In this document: in pieces, positions 1 to 9,316 of the stretch
Layout: every line of letters begins with the position of its first letter
How positions within the stretch are numbered: position 1 is the first letter of the stretch
Origin: Strongylocentrotus purpuratus
Lineage: Eukaryota > Echinodermata > Echinoidea > Camarodonta > Strongylocentrotidae
Assembly: GCF_000002235.5 (NCBI RefSeq)
Contig: NW_022145611.1
Coordinates: 16,713,633-16,777,632 of the forward strand
Direction of reading: 5' to 3'
Length of the DNA stretch: 64,000 nt
Program-made: the position numbers and the translations under genes
Notes under the pieces: generated by a model
Database searches by the model: none
Told to the model about the DNA's origin: nothing
Seen by the model: only the letters and a program-made list of their open reading frames with translations

Positions 1-1
1 C

Positions 2-150
2 GGTACGTCAGACACAAAATTATAAAGTGGAAAAATGCTGCAAAGTGCTTTTCCATATTGGCAGACGAAACAACCGATGTGTCGAACGTGGAACAATTTT
101 CCCTGAGTGCTAGATACTTCAACGAAAAGATGTGCGTTTAAGAAGAATGT
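2..150 (+). mobile_element. hAT transposase fragment (ZMYM1/DUF4371-like), copy 1
   Basis: The translation contains NAAKCFSILADETTDVSN followed by a SARYF motif, typical of the catalytic-core start of ZMYM1-like, DUF4371-type hAT transposases. The piece begins at or before the window edge. A stop interrupts it after the KMCV motif, and the sequence then switches to a gag tail near 150. The same segment recurs at about 2340 and 4550. It is a dead fragment. Confidence 0.75.
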
Positions 151-430
151 GTTGACACACAGAGGCACAAACCTACCAAGATCTTAATACCGATGCTAAG
201 AGCTACGAGAATCTTACGGACCCTCATACCTAACAACGAAGAAACACTGAAACTAAGAAAAGTGGAAAATGGAACAAGGATCAGAAAACTAGTTCCTCAA
301 ATGTAAAACATGAGGTCAAATCACAACCAAGTAAATAGCAAAAAAATAGGACACAGAAAAAATGTTTAGTTCCTGGCGATATTATGACTGTGTATAAAAA
401 AGGAGGGTAAGGCTATGATAAGAAAGTGTC
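150..430 (+). mobile_element. Ty3/gypsy gag tail and 3' region fragment with empty insertion site
   Basis: From the GTGTTGACACACAGAGGCAC motif this closely matches 9158-9316 continued by 11,380-11,500, which are the two halves of the retroelement interrupted by the LTR element at 9317. The uninterrupted sequence around CCTCA at 295-299 is therefore the pre-insertion (empty) site. The reading frame is broken by stops. Confidence 0.75.
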
Positions 431-544
431 AAAGCCCATGACAATCATCTTTTTAGCGTCTGTCAAATAAAGCAATATGTAATTTGGCTCAAGTTCTTAC
501 TGGTACAATGAGATGAATTTGTTACATAACAAGGAAACTGAGGC

Positions 545-752
545 CAACGACTCCAGAATTTAGTGAGGGGGCCCTACATCAATTGGAAGAAGGCTACTGG
601 GAACTTCAGAGCTCATGAAAAACTTGAGTACCATAAGCGATGTGTGGCAAGCGCAAGTCACCTATTGAAAATAGCTGATGCAAAAGAGACATTCATACGG
701 TATCAAGTGGATAGAGCAGCTAAAAAGAAGGTCATCTTGAATTTCTAAACCG
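545..752 (+). mobile_element. hAT N-terminal TTF-type zinc-finger fragment, copy 1
   Basis: One frame gives GPYINWKKATGNFRAHEKLE and YHKRC, the second half of the TTF-type zinc finger found at the N terminus of ZMYM1-like hAT proteins, followed by a LLKIADAKET helix. The Cys-rich first half is absent here but present at about 2755 and 7815. It is followed by a pyrimidine-rich tract and AG leading into a DUF6589-like exon, so two unrelated genes are abutted. Confidence 0.65.
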
Positions 753-769
753 ATTCATTTTTTTCTTTT

Positions 770-1545
770 TTGTTACTCCTTCAGGTGATTTGGAAAGATC
801 TATATGATGCTGCCTCTGAAGGTGATAAGGTAAACTTGCATGCTGCTTGGAACTTTCTGGAGGCAAGAAATGTCACCACTGACCGGAATCCGATGACCAA
901 TATCAATGGTGCTGCAGACCTCATTGAGAAATGCACAACTGCCCTCGTACTTGCTGCTGCAATGCAGTTCTTTGGACTTGCAGACTTGACTGATGAACCG
1001 ACCAAGCACACATTCAATCTTGAGGAACATGGGGATCACAAGCAATATGCAGAAGCTGTCATGGCCAAGTTCTTTGACACATACATGCTCCTCGCAAGTC
1101 ATGACATGAAGCTAGAGGACAAGGTGTTCCACTGTAGTAAGTGCAACAAGAAGTACATGACAACAAAAGGTCTTCTCCGTCATGAGAGGAGTATTCATCA
1201 TGAGATTCCTGCAGCCTCAGAAGCACAGGATGGAGTTCTGAACTATCTCAAGTGTGTACTTGGAATGGGGATGATCGCTCTTGATTTCAATGATGCCAGG
1301 CAAGTAGGTGACGGAGGCCGTATCATTCAACTCTATAGATTGCTGTTGCTTCATTGTAAAGCTGGAAACAAACCAAAATACAGCTACCAGATTTTGCGAT
1401 TTCTAGCACAAGTTAGTGCTTTCTAACGCCCAGATTAGCATATGAACTTATCTGAAACCACACCTTGAACACAAAAGGCCAAGCAGACAGTAATTCAGAG
1501 CTTGACAGATCATTGGAACACCGCAACAAGGCCGGATGACCTTTT
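770..1545 (+). pseudogene. DUF6589-like zinc-finger gene, copy 1 (broken)
   Basis: An intron-end-like tract (polypyrimidine then CAG at 782-784) leads into an open frame to 1426. It encodes a C2H2 finger (C-x2-C-x12-H-x4-H in CSKCNKKYMTTKGLLRHERS) and then a region with GDGGRIIQLYRLLLLHCKAG and NKPKYSYQILRFLAQV, which I recognise as DUF6589-like from memory. The frame stops at 1426 because one base is missing relative to copy 2 (GTTAGTGC against GTTAAGTGC). The downstream frame (LNTKGQADSN, LDRSLEHRNK) continues out of phase to about 1530. The family is repetitive and probably mobile; no host function is proposed. Upstream and downstream neighbours are hAT and LINE debris. Confidence 0.6.
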
Positions 1546-1619
1546 CAGAAAGATAAATTGAAACAATCTGGCCTGTTTACTGAAGTCTCCAGCTAGGGAG
1601 TATACGGCCCTCTGTCAAA

Positions 1620-2130
1620 TCTTTCAATGCTCAATCTTAATATTAACGGTTTAAAGAGTAAAGTTGACACTGGACTTTTGGATATATACTCTAAAAAGTT
1701 TGATATTATATGTCTCAATGAAACAAAAATGGATACACCCGATCTTTTAAATACTTACTTATCTGCAAATGAATATCATAGCATTCAATAGAGCTCAAAT
1801 AAACAGAAGTTTTGTGGTTATCATTATATGTGTATTTTAATAAAAAAATTCCATTCTTGAGTGTTCTACATAAATTCAGCCTACACTCTGTACGTGTATG
1901 TTTTAAAGTCTATTATTGATGTTTATTTAACAATTTAAAAACGCCTTATTGAGCATTCATTGATTATAAGAAAGCCTTTGATTTGGTTGACCGTGCAGCA
2001 TTGTGGGTTAGAATGTTTAAAATGGGAGTAAAAGGCAAGATTTTTAATGTTATAAGGAACATGTATAGGTGTGCTAAATCATGTGTTGCTAACAAGGGAG
2101 ATATGTCTAATTTATTTACATGCAATATCC
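1620..2130 (+). mobile_element. LINE fragment: endonuclease start joined to reverse transcriptase
   Basis: Near 1625-1790 the frame reads LNLNINGLKSK and FDIICLNETKMD, the start of the APE-type endonuclease of non-LTR retrotransposons. From 1953 another frame reads AFIDYKKAFDLVDRAALW and GKIFNVIRNMY, which belong to the reverse-transcriptase palm. In an intact element these are separated by several hundred codons, so most of ORF2 is deleted. The RT piece breaks off near 2130 in the middle of hAT sequence. It is non-functional. Confidence 0.75.
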
Positions 2131-2660
2131 TTGACACCATAGTTTTATGTGGAAGGCAAGGGCTAGAACTCAGAGGGCGCTGAGATTCTGGCCTGCTAAA
2201 TAAAGACGAAAGACCGTTGGCGAATGAAGGGAATTTCAGAGCTCTCCTCCGTTATTGGTTGCAGGCTGCATGGTGACAAAGATTTGAAGAAGCTGGAAAA
2301 TTGCAGTAAAAACTCTTCATACCTAAGTCCAAGGATCCAAAATGAGATGTGTAAAGCGGATAAATGCTGCCAAGTGCTTTTCCATATTGGCAGACAAAAC
2401 CACCGATGTGTCGAACGTGGAAACATTTTCCCTGAGTGCTAGATACTTTGACGAAAAGATGTGCGTTCATAAAGAATTTTTGCAATTTGTTCCGATATAT
2501 GACCTGACAGAAAAGAGTCTGGCCAACGTACTAATTGAAAGTCTGAAGGGGTATGGGGTCGACTTCCAATATCTTCATGGTCAGGGCTACAACGGGGCAG
2601 CAGCAATGAGCGGCTGATTTAAAGGTGTATAGAGTTCACTTTCACAAAAGTTGACAATAG
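2130..2660 (+). mobile_element. hAT transposase fragment (ZMYM1-like), copy 2
   Basis: The piece starts with DTIVLCGRQGLELRGR, continues out of frame with a SYLSPRIQNE region, then is open from 2342 with INAAKCFSILADKTTDVSN, EFLQFVPIYDLTEKSL and YLHGQGYNGAAAMSG. The order and spacing match the hAT/DUF4371 catalytic core. The TTF zinc finger that should precede it lies after it (about 2755), so the locus is rearranged. Several frameshifts show that it is inactive. Confidence 0.75.
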
Positions 2661-2754
2661 AAGAAGAAGCAACTGGCTGTCAATGTGAGCCCAGCAAGAT
2701 AAGCAAACTGATCAGCATATTGTTAGCCTTGGCTTGCATAAAGCGCATCAAAAT

Positions 2755-3060
2755 ATGGTGCATTTTGCAAACATTGTGTCTTGTTTGCACCAGTCAATAT
2801 TGGAGCCCAAAAACTCAAGAATTTAGTGACGGGGCCCTACACCAATTAGAAGAAGGCTACTGAGAACTTGAGAGATCATGAAAAACTTGAGTACCAAAAG
2901 CGATGTGCGGCAAGCACAAGTCATCTATTGAAAATAGCCGTTGCGAAAGAGAAATCCATACGGTATCAAATGGATAGAGCAGCTTCAAAAAAGGTCAACA
3001 AAATTTGCCCCATCATTGACACCATAGTTTTAATGGGTATACAAAATTGTCGCCAAAATC
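2755..3060 (+). mobile_element. hAT TTF-type zinc-finger fragment, copy 2
   Basis: The frame from about 2757 reads AFCKHCVLFAPVNIGAQKLK, the Cys pair of a TTF-type finger, then NLVTGPYTN, a stop, and EYQKRC. From 2868 the frame is open through DRAASKKVNKICPIIDTIVL. Relative to the 7815 copy it carries substitutions and stops. It ends in the IQNCRQN sequence shared with 7345 and runs into an acceptor-like ATTTTCAG at about 3070-3077. Confidence 0.65.
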
Positions 3061-3075
3061 CACATACTATTTTCA

Positions 3076-3380
3076 GGTGCAGTCCCAAATGGGCATTGTG
3101 GGAGCAGATTTTTTTGAATTTTTCAGAAAAGGACATCAAAGACTATCTACAGTTCTTCAGAGAGACCTGGCCAAAAGAAACCAATCCCCCCAAGTTACAT
3201 CTCCTCGAAGACCACACAATACCATGGCTGAGAAGGTGGAGAGCCCCACGGAGGCTGACGGGGGAGCATAGGAATAGGAATAGGAATATTACATGGTCTC
3301 TACAAGTATATGACCTGTCCGTCCCTTGATCAACCAGAAGAAGACTAATAATGAATCTTGACCTTCAAATTTCCAGCCTA
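3076..3380 (+). other. Unclassified repeat-associated coding fragment
   Basis: After an acceptor-like ATTTTCAG the frame reads FRETWPKETNPPKLHLLEDH and TIPWLRRW up to about 3250. I have seen similar PK-x-H-x-LE-x-H plus W-x-x-RW proteins in multicopy invertebrate genes but cannot name the family. The stretch at about 3276-3380 is repeated at 6480-6590. The context suggests mobile-element debris. Confidence 0.4.
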
Positions 3381-3559
3381 TTATGCTCTCAAAGCTTGTC
3401 AGAGCTTTGCGAACCTATTGTATTTCAGTGTATCATATGATTATAGTTTTAGCCTCATTCACGTTTGCATCCGATGTACACGTAACATCAAGTTTTCAAA
3501 TTTTCATCCACCCTAACCATCCATAATATTTGTTAGCATAGGGGACATGAATTAAAACA

Positions 3560-3697
3560 TGACTTGGCCTTTGCCGAAGTACAATGCGATACAAAAAGAA
3601 AGCGATTAATGAGATCGAGCAGTATTCCAGGAGGGACAATATCGTGCTGCGGGGGTACCTGAGAAGGAAGGGGATAAGACAAATGATGTAAAAGGTA
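3560..3697 (+). mobile_element. LINE ORF1-like fragment
   Basis: One frame reads INEIEQYSRRDNIVLRG, and after a one-base shift VPEKEGDKTNDVK. The YSRRDN-x-(I/V)-x-(L/I)-G-(V/I)-PE pattern is the RNA-binding part of LINE ORF1 proteins. The piece runs directly into DUF6589-like copy 2 near 3700 and is broken by the indel. Confidence 0.55.
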
Positions 3698-3699
3698 AA

Positions 3700-4170
3700 A
3701 GATTGCCGTTGCTTCATTGTAAAGCTGGAAACAAACCAAAATACAGCTACCAGATCTTGCGATTTCTAGCAAAAGTTAAGTGCTTTCTAACGCCCAGATT
3801 AGCATATGAACTTACATGGAACCGCACCTTGAACACAAAAGGCCAAGCAGACAGTAATGCAGAGCTTGACAGATCATTGGAACACCGCAACAAGATATTC
3901 ACAGAGCATTCTCGAGGACTCCATGGCAACGTGAAACAAGAGAGTGTGGACAGAATTAGCCGGTCTGCACAGGTGGTGCATGAAGCTTTTGACAATGTAG
4001 ACCGACAACTGGAAGTGAGGGAAGCTTCTTCCAAGCATCAAAAAACTTGAAAGGTAGATGTGTCCTCTTTGGCTAAGGAGCTGCATCAAGAGAGAATGTT
4101 TGAAGAACAACCTGGCAGGAGCCACTTGAAATTTCCAGACTTCCCTGTTAGTGTTCTAAATAAACTGTCA
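3700..4170 (+). pseudogene. DUF6589-like gene, copy 2 (truncated 5' end)
   Basis: This copy starts inside the family domain (LLHCKAGNKPKYSYQILRFL) and reads through the point where copies 1 and 3 are frameshifted, giving KVKCFLTPRLAYELTWNRTL and then SAQVVHEAFDNVDRQLEV. A stop at 4048-4050 interrupts it. The frame then continues with DVSSLAKELHQERMFEEQPG, LKFPDFPVSVLNKLSAPELH. It holds a single copy of the 39-bp segment that is amplified six-fold at 5635 and keeps the CAA codon there. The C2H2 finger and upstream part are missing. Confidence 0.6.
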
Positions 4171-4171
4171 G

Positions 4172-4469
4172 CACCAGAACTCCATTGTCAGAGAGGAGAG
4201 ACATGGCGACAGTAAGCCTAGAGATCGAAGCCGTTCCCCTCTCCGAACCTCCTTTAACCAAATCAAATCAGCCTTTAGCCCGTATCAAAGACGCCTCACT
4301 ACCCCGGATTTCATCACTCATCGCCTCACTCGCCCTATCCTTCCTGGATTTCACAGAGCCCGCTCACTTCCTTCCTTGACTCCTACCCCATCTATGATCT
4401 CTACAATTAAGGACACCATCCCGGTGGACATTGATGACTGTATTACACTTGCACCTTCCCCGGAAACCC
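4172..4469 (+). other. Unrecognised open stretch, pyrimidine-rich
   Basis: One frame stays open for about 98 codons from the end of DUF6589 copy 2 to the stop at 4467-4469, rich in Ser, Pro, Thr and Arg (for example RSRSPLRTSFNQIKSAF). I do not recognise it. It has no start codon or splice evidence and lies between two repeat fragments, so it is probably part of a third element. Confidence 0.25.
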
Positions 4470-4905
4470 AACCTTGAAAGTTGCAGTAGAAATTCTTCGT
4501 ACCTAAGTCCAAGGATCCAAAACGAGATAGTCAACTGCTGCAACATCTATGTCAGACATAAAATTGTAAAGCGATTAAATGCTGCAAAGTGCTTTTCCAT
4601 ATTGGCAGACGAAACCACCGATGTGTCGAACGTGGAATTTTTCTCTCCAAGTGCTAGATACTTCGACGAAAAGATGTGCATTCATGAAGAATTTTTGGAA
4701 TTTGTTCCGATATATGACCTGACAGGAAAGAGTCTGGCCAACGTACTGATTGAAAGTCTGAAGGGGTATGGGGTCGACTTCCAATATCTTCATGGTCAGG
4801 GCTACAACGGGGCAGCAGCAATAAGCGGCCGATTAAAAGTTGTACAGAGTTCACTTTCACAAAAGTTCACAATAGAAGAAGGGGTACGCAAACTGATGAG
4901 CATAT
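4462..4905 (+). mobile_element. hAT transposase fragment (ZMYM1-like), copy 3
   Basis: This is the longest open hAT core piece: SYLSPRIQNEIVNCCNIYVR, NAAKCFSILADETTDVSN, EEFLEFVPIYDLTGKSLA, YLHGQGYNGAAAISGRLK. The ILADETTD acidic motif and the HGQGYNGAA-x-SG motif are both intact. It joins DUF6589-like copy 3 near 4905-4915 without its C-terminal half, so it cannot encode an active transposase. Confidence 0.75.
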
Positions 4906-4909
4906 TGTT

Positions 4910-6019
4910 AGCCTGATGAACCGACCAAGCACACATTCAATCTTGAGGAACATGGGGATCACAAGCAATATGCAGAAGCTGTCATGGCCAAGTTTGTTGA
5001 CTCATACATGCTCCCCGCAAGTCATGACATAAAGCTAGAGGACAAGGTGTTCCACTGTAGTAAGTGCGACAAGAAGTACATGTCAAGAAAAGGCCTTCTC
5101 CGTCATGAGAGGAGTATTCATCATGGGATTCCTGCTGTCGGTAGGGCTTCAAATGGTGCAGCCTCAGACGCACAGGATGGAGTTCTGAACTATCTCAAGT
5201 GTGCACTTGGAATGGGGATGATCGCTCTTGATTTCAATGATGCCAGGCAAGTAGGTGACGGAGGCCGTATCATTCGACTCTACAGATTGCTGTTGCTTCA
5301 TTGTAAAGCTGGAAACAAACCAAAATACAGCTACCAGATTTTGCGATTTCTAGCACAAGTTAGTGCTTTCTAACGCCCAGATTAGCATATGAACTTATCT
5401 GGAACCTTGAACACAAAAGGCCAAGCAGACAGTAATGCAGAGATTGACAGATCATTGGAACACGACAACAAGATATTCAAGGAGCATTCTCGAGGACTCC
5501 ATGGCAACGTGACACAAAAGAGTGTGGACAGACTTAGCCGGTCTGCACAGGTGGTACATGAAGCTCTTGACAATGTAGACCGACAACTGGAAGTGAGGGA
5601 AGCTTCTTCCAAGCATCAAACAACTGGAAAAGAAGACGTGTCCTCTTTGGCTAAGGAGCTGCATTAAGAGAGAGACGTGTCCTCTTTGGCTAAGGAGCTA
5701 CATTAAGAGAGAGATGTGTCCTCTTTGGCTCAGGAGCTACATTAAGAGAGAGACGTGTCCTCTTTGGCTAAGGAGCTACATTAAGAGAGAGACGTGTCCT
5801 CTTTGGCTAAGGAGCTGCATTAAGAGAGAGACGTGTCCTCTTTGGCTAAGGAGCTGCATTAAGAGAGAATGTTTGAAGAACAACCTGGCAGATCGAGCGT
5901 CTTGAAATTTCCAGACTTCCCTGTTAGTGTTCTAAATAAACTGTCAGCACCAGAACTCCATCAATGGATCTATAGATCAATGAAGACATTCTCACGTCAA
6001 CATCAATTTGCACCTAATT
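4910..6019 (+). pseudogene. DUF6589-like gene, copy 3 with internal repeat expansion
   Basis: It begins at DEPTKHTFNLEEHGDHKQY, has the C2H2 finger (CSKCDKKYMSRKGLLRH), then GDGGRIIRLYRLLLLHCKAG. It carries the same one-base deletion as copy 1 (stop at 5371-5373). It continues out of phase with a clean stretch (LDNVDRQLEVREASSKH) to the 39-bp array at 5635-5868, then MFEEQPG and the C-terminal APELHQWIYRSMKTFSRQHQ with a stop at 6017-6019, the apparent natural end of the family. Dead because of the frameshift and the TAA in each repeat unit. Confidence 0.6.
5635..5868 (+). repeat. Six-copy 39-bp tandem repeat inside DUF6589-like copy 3
   Basis: Six contiguous units start at 5635, 5674, 5713, 5752, 5791 and 5830, each beginning GACGTGTCCTCTTTGGCT or a one-base variant, with no spacers. 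Each encodes DVSSLAKELH, a TAA stop, then ER. The paralogue at about 4056-4096 has one unit with CAA in place of TAA. Units differ at only a few positions, so the expansion looks recent. Confidence 0.95.
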
Positions 6020-6675
6020 GACTACACACTGATCCAATGAACTTGATGCTACAAGTGAATTTGTCCTTGTTTCTCTATGTCTAGAGAAAAAGTATCTTCA
6101 ATTTGAGCACATACTATATATGTACATGTAGTCCACTTACCGGTACATGGATATTGAATCTGCAATGTTTCTTTAAGGGGAAGTCCACAGATATATGTAT
6201 TTATGTTATGTAAAGAAACTTGTTACAAAATAAATTTTCAGTGTCATACATGTATAATTATGTGTTTGAGATCATTTTTGTTAGTTAAAATTTTGAAGAA
6301 AAGAAATAGCTGAATAGAGCAATTATGGAGGTTTGTAGTCGTGTGGATGAATATTGATTGGCAAGTGTGTATAATATAGTTACCACTAAAATGCAGATTT
6401 CAATTGGCTTTACACTGATTAATGCATTTCCATACCTCTCTAAAGTAATTGGTTCTTTCCTCATAAGCAATCCACATCTTAGCGGAGGAATATTACATGT
6501 TCTCTACAAGTATAAGACCTGTCCGTCCCTTGAGCAACCAGAAGAAGACTGATAATGAATCTTGACCTTCAAATTTCCAGCCAATACTGTTTCGACAAAG
6601 ACATCTTAACATAAATTGATATGTAAGAACTTAAGGTGTTTAATTGTAATAACTTGATTGTAGGGGTAAAGGGCT
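6020..6675. other. AT-rich stretch with a duplicated segment
   Basis: There is no recognisable gene. It probably starts with the 3' flank of DUF6589 copy 3. The segment at 6480-6590 repeats 3276-3380 with a few differences. The rest is AT-rich and unassigned. Confidence 0.5.
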
Positions 6676-6679
6676 AACC

Positions 6680-6850
6680 TCCAACATCTTCATGGTCAGG
6701 GTTATGATGGAGTAGCAGCAATGAGCGGCCGATTAAAAGGTGTACAAAGTTACATTTCACAAAAGTTGGCAAAAGGAGTAGAAGCAACTGGCTTTCAATG
6801 TGAGCCCCGCAAGATAAGCAAGCTAGAGAGGGAAGGGTATAAATGATGTC
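6680..6850 (+). mobile_element. hAT transposase fragment, copy 4
   Basis: The translation gives LQHLHGQGYDGVAAMSGRLK and GFQCEPRKISKLER, the same core segment as 2560-2720. Only this short piece remains, followed at 6935-7010 by a partial TTF-finger segment (GPYTNWKKATENLKD). It is inactive. Confidence 0.65.
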
Positions 6851-7087
6851 ATCAGAAATTCTTTCAAGAAAGTAGGAAATCAGTGGATGGTCCCATATCC
6901 ATGGAAGAGAGACCCAAGGCAGTTACAGAACGGGGAAACTGAGGCAAACGACTCCAGGATTTTGTGACGGGGCCCTACACCAATTGGAAGAAGGCCACTG
7001 AGAACTTAAAGGATACCTGAAATAGAGACACGTCTATTTTGAAAAGTATGGCATTTATATCGATTTTTTCATTGTGGATTCGAATCT

Positions 7088-7282
7088 GGCAGGTGTTTGT
7101 GTAGTGGAGGCTGTGCTCCTATGCCGAAAGTGGTGGAGTCGATATGTTGCAAGGAAGTCGAGCGGGTGGTCACCAAGATGGACAATTATGAAGAAGCAGA
7201 ACTAGACTGCATAACAGCCCACCCTGGATTTGCCGCTGTTTGCTTAGATAGATGGGTACTCGAAAAGTCACTACCTAATTGA
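7088..7282 (+). pseudogene. P2RX7-C-like zinc-binding domain fragment
   Basis: The frame reads RCLCSGGCAPMPKVVESICC, then KEVERV, LDCITAHPGFAAVCLDRWVL. The pattern of Cys pairs, PMP, CC-x-E and CIT-x-HP-x-F-x-x-VCL is that of the C-terminal cytoplasmic domain of P2X7 receptors, which also occurs alone in many multicopy invertebrate genes. The fragment runs straight into hAT zinc-finger sequence at about 7281. It probably travelled with a mobile element rather than a receptor gene. Confidence 0.6.
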
Positions 7283-7400
7283 AAATAGCTGATGCAAAAG
7301 AGACATCTATATAGTATCATTGACACCATAATATTAATGGATATACAAAATTGTCGCCAAAATCCACATACTATTTTCAGGTGCATTCCCAAAAGGGCAC
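7281..7400 (+). mobile_element. hAT zinc-finger tail fragment
   Basis: From TTGAAAATAGCTGATGCAAA this matches the end of the TTF-finger copies at about 665 and 2925, then the IQNCRQN segment and acceptor-like ATTTTCAG shared with 3040-3077. It is a short dead remnant. Confidence 0.5.
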
Positions 7401-7439
7401 TGAGGGAGCAGATTTTTGTGATTTTGTTTTGTTCACACT

Positions 7440-7720
7440 TCCTTTGGTTCTCATTTGGAAAATGTTTTATTTGATTCAGTGCTGTTTTCAGAAATGGCTG
7501 CAAAAGCTGAATATTTTTGGCGTAGACATCTATGTCCTGTGTTGTTACAAGGGTTCTTGCAGAATCAAGACATCACTGACCATTCATATGCTATGATAAG
7601 CCATGTTCAACAGTTCCAATTCTCATATGGACCGTCAGTGGCGTCAGTGATGAGGTGCCGTACATAGAACCTCTCAAAGAGCACCATACAAAGAGAATGA
7701 AGCGGAGTGCCAGAAAAAGA
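7440..7720 (+). other. Unrecognised repeated coding fragment, copy A
   Basis: The open frame includes AEYFWRRHLCPVLLQGFLQN and DHSYAMISHVQQFQFSYGPS. A near-identical version is at 8144-8452. I do not recognise the family. Two copies within 1 kb, both flanked by hAT zinc-finger pieces, indicate mobile or segmentally duplicated DNA. Confidence 0.4.
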
Positions 7721-7744
7721 CCACCCTTTTCCAGAGGACAATAA

Positions 7745-8110
7745 GCGAAACCTAGAATTTCAGCATTGGTGGCTTCAGCGTTGGCCTTGGCTGGCAATGC
7801 AGCGTATTCCAATATCGTGCATTTTGCAAACATTGTGCCTTGTTCGGGCCAGTCAATATTGGAGGCCAACGACTCCAGAATTTAGTGACGGGGCCCTACA
7901 CCAATTGGAAGAAGGCTACTGGGAACTTCAGAGCTCATGAAAAACTTGAATACCATAAGCGATGTGCGGCAAGCGCAAGTCGCTTATTGAAAATAGCTAA
8001 TGCACAAGAGACATCCATACAGTGTCAAGTGAATAGAGCAGCTTAAAAAAAAAGGTCAAAGAAACTGGCAATAGAATTCGCCCCATCATTGACACCATAG
8101 TATCAATGGA
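7745..8110 (+). mobile_element. hAT TTF-type zinc-finger fragment, copy 3 (best preserved)
   Basis: From about 7819 the frame reads AFCKHCALFGPVNIGGQRLQ then NLVTGPYTNWKKATGNFRAH, EYHKRC and a short basic end; a stop falls at 8044-8046. C-x2-C and H-x-x-x-H/C spacing fit a TTF-type finger at the N terminus of ZMYM1-like hAT proteins. After the stop, RIRPIIDTIV is still readable. The catalytic core does not follow. Confidence 0.65.
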
Positions 8111-8143
8111 TATACAAAATCCATTCTCATTTGGAAACAGTTT

Positions 8144-8452
8144 TTGGCAAATTTTTTATTTGGTTCAGTGCTGTTTTCAGAAATGGCGGCAAATGCTGAA
8201 TATTTTTGGCGTAGACATCTATGTTCTGTGTTGCTACAAGGGTCCTTGCAGAATCAAGACATCACTGACCATTCATATGCCATGATAAGCTATGTTCAAC
8301 AGTTCCATTTCTCATATGGACCGTCAGTGGCAGATGAGGTGCTGTACATAGAACCTCTCAAAGAGCACCATACAAAGAGTATGAAGCGGAGTAGCGAAGA
8401 GGCAGTTCAACATCACATCATCTACAAAAAGAGCATCATACGAAGAGGATAA
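8144..8452 (+). other. Unrecognised repeated coding fragment, copy B
   Basis: The open frame of about 102 codons contains AEYFWRRHLCSVLLQGSLQN and continues past the end of copy A with VLYIEPLKEHHTKSMKRSSE and a basic C terminus ending at a stop at 8450-8452. Copy A has a small insertion and stop in the same region. It is probably the C-terminal exon of an unknown multicopy gene. Confidence 0.4.
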
Positions 8453-8454
8453 AG

Positions 8455-8869
8455 AGGAATGGCAAAGATGCAGTTTAACCTTTGAAAAGTATTGCAATGC
8501 AAACGTCTAAATTGCCCCATGTTTTTCTGTGTGGAGTTTGTGGCCTAAACACATAAAGAATCCTCTCACAGATTTTGACAATGGTCTGAAATGCATAGTT
8601 TGCCAGGTTTCTTAACATATAGTATATGTTGGTCTTACAGAAAGTGACGTTCCAAGGAGTAAGTGACGTTCCTGGTAAGTGGACATGTGATAAATGTGTA
8701 CATTAAATGTGTGCAGTTTCTAAACGAGGGCTTACATATTTAGACCAGAGCTACGCTCAACATTAGAGTTGGTGATTGCTATGCAAGGAAAAAGGAAGAA
8801 TTTAGGGAAGATTTTCTTCTTTTCCCTAACCTTTCATAGAGCTTTGAGCATGATTGTTACACATTATGA
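8455..8869. other. Unassigned repeat-flanking sequence
   Basis: There is no recognisable gene. A short near-duplication (AAGTGACGTTCC twice, near 8642 and 8660) is present. The 3' end may be the degraded start of the gag region that follows. Confidence 0.4.
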
Positions 8870-9316
8870 CCAGGTCATGACTAGCATCCTAAAACCATAT
8901 GAGTTGTACCAGAAGCGTACCAACAATTTCACAAAGAGCGTGATGAAGACTCACAGTCTCATTTAGAGTCTGCAGTACTAAAACAACAGCTGTTTGACCG
9001 ATGGAGTAAGTCTCTCCAGGCTAAGACTTCTGACGATCTGAGAGAAATACATCTTCTCAAAGAATTCAACCTGAGCATGTGTATGGATGTTCAAATATAT
9101 CTTGAAGAACAAAGACTTGAAAGTCTCCATGTAGGAGCAAGAATTACTGATGGCTATGTGTTGACACACAGAGGCACAAAGGCACAAACCTACCAAGATC
9201 TTAATACCGATGCTAAGAGCTACGAGAATCTTACTGACCCTCATACCTAACAACAAAGAAACACTGAAACTAAGAAAAGTGGAAAATGGAACAAGGATAA
9301 GAAAACAAGTTCCTCA
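8870..9316 (+). mobile_element. Ty3/gypsy gag remnant with SCAN-like segment
   Basis: After a frameshift near 8910 the frame reads VPEAYQQFHKERDEDSQSHL, then LKQQLFDRWSKSLQAK, DDLREIHLLKEFN, YLEEQRLESLHVGA and GYVLTHRGTK. This is the gag/SCAN-like module common in invertebrate and fish Ty3/gypsy elements (LFDRW, LREI-x-LL-EF, YLEEQ). A stop falls at about 9248. Protease, RT, RNase H and integrase are all missing. The element is split at 9316 by another LTR element and resumes at 11,380. Confidence 0.65.

Noticed and set aside
5635..5868. Regular repeats suggesting a CRISPR-like array
   Set aside because: Units are contiguous with no spacers, translate as an in-frame repeat of the surrounding gene, and the genome is eukaryotic.
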